64,000 nucleotides of DNA, from assembly GCA_963682025.1 (NCBI GenBank), contig OY821517.1:108886794-108950793 (forward strand), read 5' to 3'. Origin of the DNA: Cordilura impudica (lineage: Eukaryota; Arthropoda; Insecta; Diptera; Scathophagidae). The position numbers and the translations under genes are program-made. Positions 11,597 to 22,158 of the stretch are shown here, one piece after another. How positions within the stretch are numbered: position 1 is the stretch's first letter; every line of letters begins with the position of its first letter. The notes under the pieces were generated by a model. It made no database searches and was not told where the DNA came from. It saw only the letters and a list, made by a program, of their open reading frames with translations.

Positions 11597-11898
11597 TCAC
11601 CTAAGTGGCAAGAAGTTGTTGCATTAGGACACATAGTCAATTTAAGGCAATCGCGGTAATCGTGTAAATCTTCTGCCGAATCATCTGTTAAATACTTTAA
11701 GTTGATTTCCTTCAACATCAGTTTAACATTTCATGGTAAATGCAAACGCATACTGTGTGAGTTCCGCTGCTTTTTGCCAAAACGCCTCATTTGGGTTAAT
11801 TTCGTGAAGCCAATTCTAACATCCTCGTGTTCAGAATGAAATGTTGCAAATAACTCTTTCAGGTTACAGATAACCATTCTCTTCTGTTATGTTATGAA

Positions 11899-12398
11899 GG
11901 TATGTTACATACCTTCGGAAAGTTTAGTTTGTCTAGTTTCTCAGTATAAGTTTTATTTGTGAGGGTTTAGAAACAAATCGGAAAAAATTCAAAATAGTGC
12001 ATTTGTGAAAAATAGAAAAACCGTTGTCTTGAGTTACAAAACATTTATTTTGATAGATATCCCACTCCCATCCCACTAAGCGACCAAAAAGCTCTTAAAG
12101 GAAAAATCCTAACCTTTGTTATGAAAAAAAAAAAAAAAATGCCCTTTTTGAAAAAAAGGCAAAAAATGCTTTAATTTAGCAAAAAAAAAGTCTACAACAT
12201 TTTTTCTTTTTTTTTTTCCGAAATATTGAAGAAATAGCTATCTATACTTTTAGGAAGAAAATTTTCTAAGAACAATAGGTAATAAGTTACATGGATGGGA
12301 AAAAACACCTGTTTGGCCAAAATGTCAAATTTTGATCCCCTCTAACTCAGAGAGATCTGGACCGATCTTGTTGTAAAATTGTACCTAAACTACTATCC
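11899..12398 (-). repeat. Right 500-bp inverted arm
   Basis: Reverse complement of 9728-10228. The inner edge is GGTATGTTACATACC and the outer edge CTAAACTACTATCC. It carries the same GATATCCCACTCCCATCCC and GGCCAAAATGTC landmarks in inverted order. Confidence 0.8.
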
Positions 12399-12642
12399 GG
12401 TCGGAAGACATCGTTTTAAAAAGGTGGTGCACTTGACATGAAATCCCCCATATATGGATCCTGAGCGAGGCTTTCCGGCAATTGAGATGAAAAATGTTGA
12501 ACGATTTAAAATTTGTAGCCGTTTTAGGCAGATTTATGTAAATGTATGAGAAGTCTCGATGTTCTTGCAACAATTTTGTTAAAATCATTTTTTTCCGAAC
12601 CTGGTGAAATGTAAAATCTTGTTTAGAGGTTGCATCCTGTTA

Positions 12643-13461
12643 TATGGGCTGACTTCATAAATGCAGTTTGCAATGCAACATTGCAATGCTTAGTGTTCAT
12701 AAACACATTAGATTTAGTTTTGGCAATGTCGCAAGTTCATTATTGCAAGGCGCAACATCTGTAAAATTTGGTCATTGTTTTTATTTATGCTTGGCGGTAA
12801 AACTAAAAATACATCAAATATTTCAATTTGTGGTAGAAATGGCGGATTTATGGAAACCTAAAATTTTGCTTCTTTAAAATTTGCAATTTTATTTATTCAT
12901 AGTGAAAAAAGTGGAAACACGAAAGGAAGAATCTACTGATAGAATTTCGTTTGAGGCATGGTCCAGATTTCAGCTGCAGTTTTTGGAAATTTATAACCAT
13001 CTACATTTAAACCGCATATCATTTTAATGATTTTCACAAACACCTTATATGCGAGACCAATTGTCATGCCAAAGCGATCGCCGACATCTATGAAAGACCA
13101 AATATTGTTAAGTTTCCAACTTGCAATTTCTAATGCTTTTTGTAGCTTAATTTTAATACGTCCAATTTTACGTGAACGCCACCAGGGTTTAATCGCAATC
13201 TGCAACTTCCTAAAATTGAAAGTATGATTCTTTCGAATACTCATTTTAAAATAGTGAATTTTACAAAATATTATCACATAAAGAACCACAATCTAATATG
13301 TGCAAGGCTGTGAAAGGAAAAAACTTTTGCGCCTTCATAAATGTACTATAATATCATTTCATTATTTAACAAAGCAATACTGCCATAAGACATTGCTTTG
13401 CCTTGTAAATGAATTTCTTTGCAGTGTTGCATTGCAAACTGCGTTTATGAAGTCAGCCATA
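12643..13461 (-). mobile_element. PIF/Harbinger-type element, internally deleted
   Basis: Inverted ends: TATGGGCTGACTTCATAAAT at 12643 and the complement of GTTTATGAAGTCAGCCATA ending at 13461. The similarity continues inward through GCAGTTTGCAATGCAAC. Flanks read TTA on the left and CTA on the right, compatible with a decayed 3-bp TWA target duplication of Harbinger elements. It holds one short Harbinger transposase fragment. Confidence 0.7.
12933..13289 (-). pseudogene. HARBI1-like transposase N-terminal fragment
   Basis: A 118-codon minus-strand frame. The middle reads LEIASWKLNNIWSFIDVGDRFGM and IGLAYKVFVKIIKMI, matching the helix-turn-helix region of HARBI1/PIF transposases (usual form WKLAN..SFRDVGDRFGM). 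It continues to NVDGYKFPKTAAEI. The downstream DDE domain is absent, because the element is shortened to under 1 kb. The first ~30 residues, MVLYVIIFCKIHYFKMS, may be untranslated sequence read through. Non-functional. Confidence 0.65.
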
Positions 13462-14699
13462 CTAATTAATGGACTAGAAAATAAGCTTGAATTTTCGCAA
13501 AGTAATGTGTTTTTCTATTGATTTGAAAGGACTTTCGGCCTTCTCTTGCGACTTTTCATCCTTAACAGAGTCGTTATAGATTGCCGGCCATCCTCTGCCA
13601 TTTGTGAAATGATTTTAAAAACAGTTTCGTTAAGGCCTCTATATGAGATTAAATTTATCAAGTAAGTTTCCTTATAGAATCTTCAATTATTTTAAAGAAA
13701 ATTTTGTTTGAATATACATACACAAAATATATTAAAATTTTAACACATTTAATAGATCAATTTTATTTTAATAACGTTTTGGTAAAACTATTTAACGTAC
13801 AATTTTGAGCCATTAAAAAAAGCAAGTTTATATCTAAATTAAGTGCCAACCTAATCGGCAACCGTACTTGTACTAACACACTTAAATTTTACATAGATTC
13901 TGTATTCATTGTACTATTTGCATTTTTTGGCAGCTTACAAAGCTTAAACAAAAAATAACAACAGAGCAAGAAAAAATAAAAAGGGGCACTAGAGGCCACT
14001 CGTATGAACAAACACACACACACACCCAATATACGTGTACCTACATATAAATTCTATACTTTATACATTCATGTATAAAAGTATATAAACCTTCACAAAA
14101 CAAAAAAAAAAAATGGGAGTAACCAAATAAAAGAATAAGAATGTTTTATATATTTAAAAGTACCACTAAACTATAGTACGAGTACACTATGATAGCAAAT
14201 TTATGTGCTTATGTGTATGCATGTATGCTTGTATAAGTGAAACGTATTTATATATATGTATACGTTTACTAAATAAGCAAAATTGCAGTGAGAGTTTTTC
14301 ACTTAACAGCAAAAGAATATAGTTAAGTAAAAAAATTTAAGAAACAACAAATACGTTAATATTTTCACAACAAAAACTGTAGAAAAAAAGTTCTCGTAAT
14401 TGGGTGCATGCATAATATAAGAACAACAAAAATAAGCAAAGATATTTAAAAAACTTACGAGGTTATTTCAATTTATTTATATACGTGGCTATATCAATAA
14501 GTTGTGAGCCAATCTTCTTGAGTTATTAGTTTATTATATATTTCTTTTTTTTTTTGCCAATAGCAGCCTTGCTTAATTTGGATGGTATTTTTGGTTTTAA
14601 TAAACGTTAATGTAAAAGCTTAATTTTACAATGCTAAACCAAAACTCCACCTATCAGTATTCATTTTGCAAATCGTGTTTATTTTCAACACCCTTTTAG
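13462..14699. other. AT-rich stretch, microsatellites only
   Basis: Contains (CA)n at about 14012-14028 and A/T tracts. Sequence at 13530-13640, on the minus strand, contains a short open reading resembling MAEDG...; too short to assign. No other features. Confidence 0.5.
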
Positions 14700-14786
14700 C
14701 TTCCACAATGGAAGGTAATCGAGAGCATTATGTACAGTATTTAGGTGCCCACTTGATGACAGAAAAAAGGCTTTCGTAGAAGTCCA

Positions 14787-15951
14787 GTGACCTGGTGGCG
14801 CTTCTTCCGGAACGTTGGAGTCAATCTCAATACTACCATCTCAACACACTGCACAACCTCCAACAGCACACTTATAGACCTCATATTCGTAGCCGACATG
14901 TCAAAAGTTCTACTATATGATCAAATATCTGCTTCATGCTATTCTAAACATGATTTAATTTTTGCAGCATATGACTTCTTGATTCGTGCAGAAGATTGAT
15001 CATATTCTTATCGAGATTTTAAAAATGTCAACTACAATTTATTATACGAGAATTTCTCCGAAATTAATTAAAGCAGTATTTACTATATTCCCTCATAAGA
15101 AAATATTATAAAGCTATATGATGATACGGTTCCCTTGAGAACGAATAAACCTTGGTTCTCCACGAGAATACAACAGTTAACACAATGAAGAGATTTAACT
15201 TTCTCCAGATGGAAACGTTTGAGAACACTGGAACTAAAAACTGAATACCGATCAGCATGAAACGATATCAATCACCACATACGAATCGCTAAATCAGAAT
15301 ATTATACTAATCGTTTTAGTTCTGCATTAGATTCCAAAAAAACACAAGAAATACTATACGAGAAATTGGTATCGGAAAATCTGATAGATCTTGCACCTGT
15401 CCTATTGATGCTGATAAACTCAATTAGATGTTCACTAATATACACATAATTCTAATAATTCACTAATATACACATAATTCATAACGGCATTTTACCAAAC
15501 AGCTATAGCAATTCGTTTCTTGAAGAAAACCAGTTTGAGTTTTCCAGCTTCTCTCAGTTAGATGTTATTTCTAGTTTCTCACTTGTAAAATCAAATGCTA
15601 CGATAACTTAAATCCCCAATTTGTTAAAATTGTTTAACCATTAATATTACCGAATATCACTCATCTGTTCAACACCATTATTACGTCGAGTCAATTTCCT
15701 GCTAATTGCCTTACTTAGCTTCCTCTCGAAAATATTTGAAGGATTAGTGCACTTACAAAATGACCGACATGCAATCCGGGATTCATCCTAACCATAGCTG
15801 TATAACTGAGAACATAAGAATTAAGTTAGATGATGCCAAGGTAAATTTGTTGGTGCTTCTCGACCACTCTAAGGCTTTCGATACTGTTAATCCCTCCACT
15901 TTATGTATGAGGATAAGTAAGTGTCACATATATGTGACACGAGTTTTCTAA
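14787..15951 (+). pseudogene. LINE endonuclease-RT fragment
   Basis: The first frame (14787-14999) includes STHCTTSNSTLIDLIFVAD and YDQISASCYSKHDLIF, the conserved C-terminal part of an apurinic-like endonuclease (LIDLIF, SDHDLI-type end). The middle is broken by stops but contains VPLRTNKPWFS-like and RYRSA-like readings in other frames. The last frame (15760-15951) reads MQSGIHPNHSCITENI, KVNLLVLLDHSKAFDTVNP, which is RT motif 1-2 (QSGFRPNHS) and motif A (D-S-K-A-F-D). It is cut at about 15918 by the piggyBac insertion. It would copy its own RNA into chromosomal DNA if intact. Confidence 0.72.
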
Positions 15952-16191
15952 ACAATTTTATAAAGAGAAACTGCGTGTCACGTATATGTGATATACATAA
16001 AAATTACATATAAGTGACATGAGTTTTGTGAAGACTTGGTGTCACATATGTGAGTCACAAAATGGTTTGACTTATATCAATTAAACAGAAATTTAAAAAA
16101 TTTTATTATTATATATTCTATTATTTATTAAATATGTATACACTTTATTGGTTGTGCTAAATTTTGAAACATGGATATGGGCATAATCAGA

Positions 16192-17640
16192 TTACATCAC
16201 CCTATTTGTGTCTGCAGGCTCCACATATATACTCGGTTGCGGTCCTCTTTTTATTTTTAGTGCACCCACGTCATCGTTTTCTTGAAGTCTTACATCTGGA
16301 AAATGACCACCAGTAGATATATTGGCTGTTACTTCATGCGATGATCTTTGTGTTGGAGTCTCGGCCAAATATGCTTTTATAATCCATTCCCCAAATGGCA
16401 ATAGTGTTATGGGATTATCAACATTTATTTTGTTATAAATCCAGCAGGCATTCCAAAGTGATATGTCTATCAGGTGCAAAAAAAAAACCTTCATATACCA
16501 GCGAATTGTTCGCCTGGGGCAGGCATAATATGACACGATTTGATCAGATCGATCGATACCTGACATGTATTATAATCAACAACCATTTTCGGTTTGAGTG
16601 CACTTACGCCTCTCTTTGATGTTGTGTTAACCATGTCGGAATTATGCTGTGTAGAAATCATAAGTACGTCCCGTTTGTCTGCCCATTTTAATACAGTAAC
16701 GCCTTTTGCGTTACGCCTCCATGCTGTTGTTCCTCTGGTGTGCTTACTTGTTATAACATAAGTGGGATTACATTTTTTATTTGCTCCTAAGGTTCCAAAT
16801 ATTCTGCAAGATTTACGCTATTGTAATAGTTGTCAATATGAAGTGTGTGTCCCTTTTCAGCATTAATTAATTAATTCAGCATTAATTTAGCTACAACTCC
16901 AAATGAATGTCCTTTTTCATTGTAAACGGTAGCTTTTCAAGAGTAAACAGCCATATTTATTAAAAATCCATCTGGATTACGTAGTTTGTAAAACTTAAAT
17001 CCGTATTTATGTCTCTTGTTCGGATTAAACTGTCGAAATAAAATTCCGAAATAAAAATCCTCTCCACAAAAGAAGAGCTTCATCCAAAGACAAGTTTTTC
17101 GGGGGACTGTATATTTTATTTATATTTTGAAGAATATGTTTTACGACATTTTTACTTTTGTGTAGATGGTCAGATTTATCACATTGTTCAGTGAAATAGA
17201 AGCCCATATAACGAAGTATATTTTCAACCTTTATGCGGCTCATAGTTGTACCAAAAATACTTTGAAAATAAAGCGGATCTTTGCTCCAAAACAGTATCAT
17301 TTCCGGCTTTTTATTAAGGGGCGTTGTAATACACAAAGCAATTTCCTTTTTTATTTCCTCAACTTTCACATCATTTTATCTAAGAAGATTAGAATTTGCG
17401 CTTAGTTTCTTATATTTAGACATATAATTAGCGCGTGCATTTGTTCACAAAACAGTTTTCTTCACTAACTCGTCAATAAAAATCTGCATAAAATAATCTA
17501 TTGGTTTTGCATTGTGTGATAACTCAGTCTGGGGCAGAGCTGCTTCCAGAGTCTTCAAAATCCATATAACTTTCACAGGAATTCAGAATAGTCTCAACAA
17601 TTTCTTCTTCAGAAACAAGTTTTTTCTAGGACACTTTTAC
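16192..17640 (-). pseudogene. piggyBac-type transposase, broken
   Basis: Read on the minus strand. An acidic N-terminal stretch (about 17640-17520) and IDYFMQIFIDELVKKTVLWTN lead into the 17025-17369 frame: MILFWSKDPLYFQSIFGTTMSR, VENILRYMGFYF, IYSPPKNLSLDEALLLWRG (first catalytic Asp in SLDEAL). The middle is interrupted. The C-terminal frame (16192-16566) reads MSGIDRSDQIVSYYACPRR, TIRWYMKVFFLHLIDISLWNA, with the late conserved GVDRSDQ motif and WYKKVFFHLLD-like block of DDE_Tnp_1_7. These are cut-and-paste enzymes targeting TTAA. Several stops and frameshifts make it inactive. Confidence 0.85.
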
Positions 17641-17700
17641 AAAATAGTGTCTTCTTCTATTGCTATTGTGACACAAATGAACTATTAAAAGCGCATTTAA

Positions 17701-17724
17701 AGTATATATATATATATATATATA
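17701..17724. repeat. (TA)n microsatellite
   Basis: Uninterrupted run of TA dinucleotides inside the N-terminal part of the piggyBac element. Confidence 0.85.
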
Positions 17725-17937
17725 AATTAGCAAATAACAAAATATAAATTTAAATAAAAAAACCGAAATTTTAATATAACTGCTTAGCGTATCTACAAAC
17801 CGCAGCACTCATATACATCTGACACCTTGCCAGAGACCAAACCATACAAGAAAAATGCTTCCTACAAACTTTCGTGAAATAAAAGCTTAATACAATGTTA
17901 TAATTATGCGACACATATATGTGACACGAGTTTTTAT

Positions 17938-18480
17938 GAAACTCATAACCATGACCTAAACAGAATAAATTGCTGGGCAACTTCCAATGGCCTTTTCTTG
18001 AATCCGGAAAAATCAAAATGAATAGTGATTCATAAAAAAACAATAACCCCACCTATCAAAATGGAAATATCCATAATTAATGCGAGTATTGAAATAGTCA
18101 CAGCAGCGAAAATTCTTGGTTTAGGTTTCAATAGCAATTTAAATTGGTCAAACCACATCAACACACTAGTTGCACAATCATATGTAACACGCAGGTAACT
18201 TTGGTCTACGCAATTTTATACACCATTAAGAGTCAGAATATTACTGGTAAAGAAATATCTCGTTCCTACAATTGTTTATGGATGCGAACTATTTTCCAAC
18301 TGTGACTCGATCAGCAAAAATAAACTGGACATTGTTTACAACATTATTGTTAGATATGTCTATGGGTTAAGGAATTTTGATCACATACCATCCTACTCCA
18401 AAAGCATATACGGAGTATCATTCGTAAACATACTGAAGATAAGAGTACTCATACTTTTATACAAACTAATCTAATCTGGA
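17938..18480 (+). pseudogene. LINE RT C-terminal fragment
   Basis: Continues the RT frame interrupted at 15918. Readings include NCWATSNGLFLNPEKSK (RT motif near the thumb), KILGLGFNSNLNWSNHI, IVYGCELFSNCDS, VRYVYGLRNFDHIPSY and YGVSFVNILKIRVLILLYKLI, which match the conserved tail of insect LINE ORF2. Broken by stops. The catalytic YADD box lies in the missing portion between 15951 and 17938. Confidence 0.7.
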
Positions 18481-18869
18481 ACGCTACAGTATCTATATAA
18501 CCATTTACGATTTGCCAGATCAAACAGGTGAAAAAAGCTAATTACTCTTAATCATAGATGTCTAGTATCAACTTACTAACAATGCAATGCAGTTTAGAAA
18601 TCATTATTTAATTTTTCTTCTTTAATTTAACTTTTGTTTTCAGTTTTAAATCTTCAATATATATATATTTTATCTTCTTTTTGATTTTTAAATATAATTT
18701 TTCTTTTTATGATTTATGTTCAATGGTAGTATATACTTATTAACCAATTGTAAGTCCTTATAAATATATAATAATGCACTATAATTATAATACTTTGTCT
18801 TGTTGTGTAGGAAGTCAATAAGTAAATAAACAAATAAATAAATCTATTTGATAACAATCCCTATTTATA

Positions 18870-19320
18870 TCAATTTTACTCAGAGACCGCACTATTCATA
18901 TTATTTTTGATGTTGCAACAGCAAGCTCTGGACCTTCTCTTTCACCCTTTTTTAATTTCCTTAATGACCTTCTTTGTTAAACTTGCCATCCTATCTTGAC
19001 TTTTGCAGGCGACAGCAATATTTGTCATTCACAATTATTCGATCAAAGTCCAAACCTTAGGGAGATTGGGGCATGGGACAATATATAAACAGTACGATCA
19101 ATCAAGGCCTTTTCACAATCACTGAGTAAGGTCGAATGAAGAGGGCTGATTCGAAAGGTCGTATAACCCGATGTCGTTTATAGACCACAATAGGGGTATG
19201 GAGTCATCAACGTCGTCTGTATCTATGGTTGGTGTATAGATTGAGGAATCCGATGCTCTTTATGTGCCGGGAATGAAAGCATTGGAATAAACATATTTTT
19301 CAACTGTAGAAAAAATATCT
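18870..19320 (+). pseudogene. Second LINE RT fragment
   Basis: A decayed RT reading around the catalytic box: GDSNICHS-type (FADDSNICH position, about 19005-19035), DQSPNLREIGAWDN, IKAFSQSLSKVE. This block resembles a different insect LINE family from the one just upstream. Its 5' end abuts the A-rich tail at 18843, so two LINE relics are back to back. Confidence 0.55.
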
Positions 19321-20134
19321 AGTTTTCCCAAATCGGTGTAAGTATTCCTTAAACCCATTTGACCTCATATACCCTACCAAAAATGGAATACAACTCACAG
19401 CATATTTTGTTTTCCATTTATGAATGACTAACTAACTAACTAACTATATAGACACATTGGATCATCGTCAGACAGTTGGTTATGTTACACAGTTATATCC
19501 TGCTGCGATAAGTGAACTCTTATATAGAACCCACAATTTTCTTTACATCTTTCCGCATATTTAGTAAATTTCATACATGTGTAGTCCATTGCATCGCATA
19601 TCACCTTTGGTTTATTAGCCACTGAGTTCTTTCCTGTCACTTACAGTATAGTAAATTTATGTAAAATATCCCTCCTTCCTCCTACCCATAACATATATTG
19701 CTGATATCAACACAGTATACTGCATTAATAGGACGTCCCCTAAATTTTGATGTATGTATATTAAAAAAAAAGATACAAGTAAAGGCCTTTAAGAAACCAG
19801 AAACAGCTTTAAATAACACATATAATGCATTATATTTCTGTCAAATTTGCTTAGCACAGTAGTCCGGTTGAAATATTATAATAATACACTTTTGTTCTCT
19901 AAAAATAAAAAGCCGAAAAATATGGTTGATTTTCCCGTTTTACGGTAGCTAAATTCTGCAACACTGCCTTCACGATGTTCTTACTTTGTGATGTTATTTG
20001 ATCTTAATATTTATTGGCACGCGTTATTCGTAAAAACGATTCAAAAATGTTTTTGAATCCAACCAGTTCTTTGACCTTGGATCCTATTCTAAAATATTTT
20101 TACTCTATATTGACCAATTATAATGTTCCTAAAT
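19321..20134. other. Unassigned AT-rich sequence
   Basis: Contains a short (ACTA)n run at about 19426-19446. No transposon end or coding motif recognised. Confidence 0.45.
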
Positions 20135-20399
20135 TTTATACCATATACCACTATGAGGTGAGGGTATATTGAGTTTGTGCTGATGTCTGTAACCAAAAAA
20201 AATATTTGACCTAGACCCACCATTTATTTACCGATTGACTCAGAATCATTTCTGAGTCAATATAGCGATATCCGCCCATCTGTCCCTCCATCTGTCTATC
20301 CTATCCATCTGCCTAGCCTATTCATCTGTCCATCCGTTTGCCCGCTTGTGTGTCTACCTAAACCTTGTAATCAAGAAACAGGCCGCAAATATGAATATA
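20135..20399 (-). mobile_element. DINE-like repeat, part 1 of split copy
   Basis: Reads ATACCATATACCACTATGAGG, GTAACCAAAAAAAATATTTGACCTAGACCCA, CAGAATCATTTCTGAGTC, a degenerate GTCC/ATCTGTCC core and GCAAATATGAATATA. It stops at 20399 where a Helitron begins, and continues at 23504. Confidence 0.8.
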
Positions 20400-20934
20400 C
20401 TAGCTGTTTTTACCCGGTCTTGCCCGGGATGAAAAGGCCTTTGACTTGAAAAATGGTTCACTATGCTTACCAGGCGCTGAGTACTTAGTCCCCAATTAAC
20501 AAATTCCCCAATAAAATGAACTTTCTCCCCAAAAATTTGTATGGGCAGTAAATTCATTTTTTATTTCAATTAAAAAGTTTTTGGTTTTTTAATTTAGAAG
20601 TTTTTTATAAGAAAAAAAATGCTTCAAAAATAAGGTGCGAAACCGCTTTAACTTATTTTTCCAGTTTATTTATAAACATCAAATATAATAACAGAATGGG
20701 CCGCAAATTAAAGGAATCAAAACTTTTAAAAATTGAATTAATTCATTCAATAGGTGATCATAATTGAGCAGAGACATCAAATTCAAGTTTCAGAAATGAA
20801 AGACTAATGCGACGTTTAATATTGTGTCGCAAGGTTTCATTAAGCAACTGCTTATAGTATATGTGTGGCCTATTTTGATCAACAGGTAATTATTTCACAT
20901 ACGTAGATAAAATTTATCATACGACATTTCACTA

Positions 20935-21880
20935 AGCTGTGTTCCGCGAGCGAGTCGCGTCCACTTCCGCGCGTTTGGCAGCCAGACCCGTGCTGCCGCG
21001 CAGTTGTTGTCAACTTATTTTAATCGCCAAAATATATTTTTCAGATCATTGCGATATTTTTGGTAAGCTGTGTTCCGCGAGCGCGTCGCGTCCGCATCCG
21101 TCGCGTCCGCGTCCGCGTCCGTGCGCCTCGCGCCGCTTCCTCGCAGCTACTACCCGTGCTGCCGCTTAGTTCTCGTTAACTTATTTTAATTCCTAAAACA
21201 TATTTTTTAGAGCATTGCGATATTTTAGCTGAGCTGTGTTCCGAGAGCGCGTCGCGTGCGCATCCGTCACGTCCGAGTCAGCGGTCGCGCGCCGCGCGTT
21301 TGGCAGCCACAGCCGTGCTGCCGAGCAGTTGCTGTAAACTTATTTTAATCGCCAAAATATATTTTTCAGATCATTGCGATATTTTAGCTGAGCTGTGTTC
21401 CGCGAGAGCGTCTCGTCGCGTCCGCGCGCCTCGCGCCGCTTCCTCGCAGCTACTACCCGTGCCTCCGCTTAGTTCTCGTTAACTTATTTTAATTCCTAAA
21501 ACATATTTTTTAGAGCATTGCGATATTTTAGCTGAGCTGTGTTCCGCGAGCGCGTCGCGTCCGCATCCGTCGCGCCCGCGTCCGCGCTCCGCGCGCATCG
21601 CGCCGCTTCCTCGAAGCTACTACCCGTGCTGCCGCTTAGTTCTCGTTAACTTATTTTAATTCCTAAATCATATTTTTTAAAGCATTGCGATATTTTAGCT
21701 GAGCTGTGTTCCGAGAGCGCGTCGCGTCCGCATCCGTCGCGTCCGCGTTCGCGCGCCGCTTCCGCGCGTTTGGCAGCCACACCTGTGCTGCCGCGCAGCT
21801 GTTGTCAACTTATTTTATTTGTCAGAATATATTTTTCAGATCATTCCGATATTCTAGCTAAGCTGTATTCCCTGTGCGCG
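20935..21880. repeat. CpG-rich tandem array, two alternating unit types
   Basis: Unit starts (AGCTGTGTTCCG) at 20935, 21066, 21232, 21391, 21535, 21702 and a partial one at 21861; spacing 131-167 bp. The first half of each unit is dense in CGCGTCGCGTCCGC; the second is AT-rich (AACTTATTTTAATC...GCGATATTTT). Type A units contain GCGTTTGGCAGCCA and TCGCCAAAATATA; type B contain CGCAGCTACTACCCG and TTCCTAAAACATA. The order is A-B-A-B-B-A. Arg/Ala/Ser-rich frames across it are composition artefacts. Confidence 0.88.
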
Positions 21881-22158
21881 TAGCATCCGCGCAACGGAAT
21901 GATGCTATTGAAAAGAATACTCATTTTAAATGCATTTATTGTTGGACATATATTGAGAGCAGTATGCAAATGTTTACTAAAATAAATGTTTAACAAAATT
22001 CATTAAATAAAAATATGTAAAAATTTAAGAATGAATTTGGGGAGTAAGTTCATTTTTTATTTCGATTAAAAAAAATGGGGAATTTGTTCATTTCTTTTGG
22101 GTACCTTTTTTTTAAATTTGGGGAATTTGTTCACCGTGTAGTTATTTCCGTGTAACCC

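Larger units (their letters stand above)
9728..12398 (-). mobile_element. 2.7-kb DNA transposon with 500-bp inverted arms
   Basis: Two long inverted arms (9728-10228 and 11899-12398) match over their whole length, from GGATAGTAGTTTAG at the outside to GGTATGTAACATACC at the inside. The roughly 1.67-kb centre carries minus-strand fragments of a conserved transposase-like protein. Long-TIR elements of this kind are cut-and-paste or foldback transposons. No target duplication is clear at the outer edges, so exact ends remain uncertain. The superfamily is not assigned. Confidence 0.7.
15921..17927 (-). mobile_element. piggyBac-family element inserted in LINE
   Basis: Both ends carry the 20-bp palindrome GTGTCACATATATGTGACAC (15921-15940; GCGACACATATATGTGACAC at 17908-17927), each followed by GAGTTTT. 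Two more degenerate copies lie at 15975-16045. Between them is a minus-strand piggyBac transposase. No TTAA duplication is preserved at the junctions I can see, so the exact ends are approximate. Confidence 0.68.
14700..18845 (+). mobile_element. Non-LTR retrotransposon relic, split by piggyBac
   Basis: Left part 14700-15920 carries endonuclease C-terminal and RT N-terminal fragments. Right part about 17935-18480 carries the RT C-terminal region. The 3' end is a TAAATAAACAAATAAATAAAT tail near 18821-18843. The two parts are collinear and separated by a piggyBac-family insertion. The clade is uncertain; protein motifs fit the jockey/CR1 side of insect LINEs. Confidence 0.72.

Noticed and set aside
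20939..21482. Arg/Ala/Ser-rich open frames (76 and 60 codons)
   Set aside because: They lie wholly in the CpG-rich tandem array and repeat with its units; composition, not coding.
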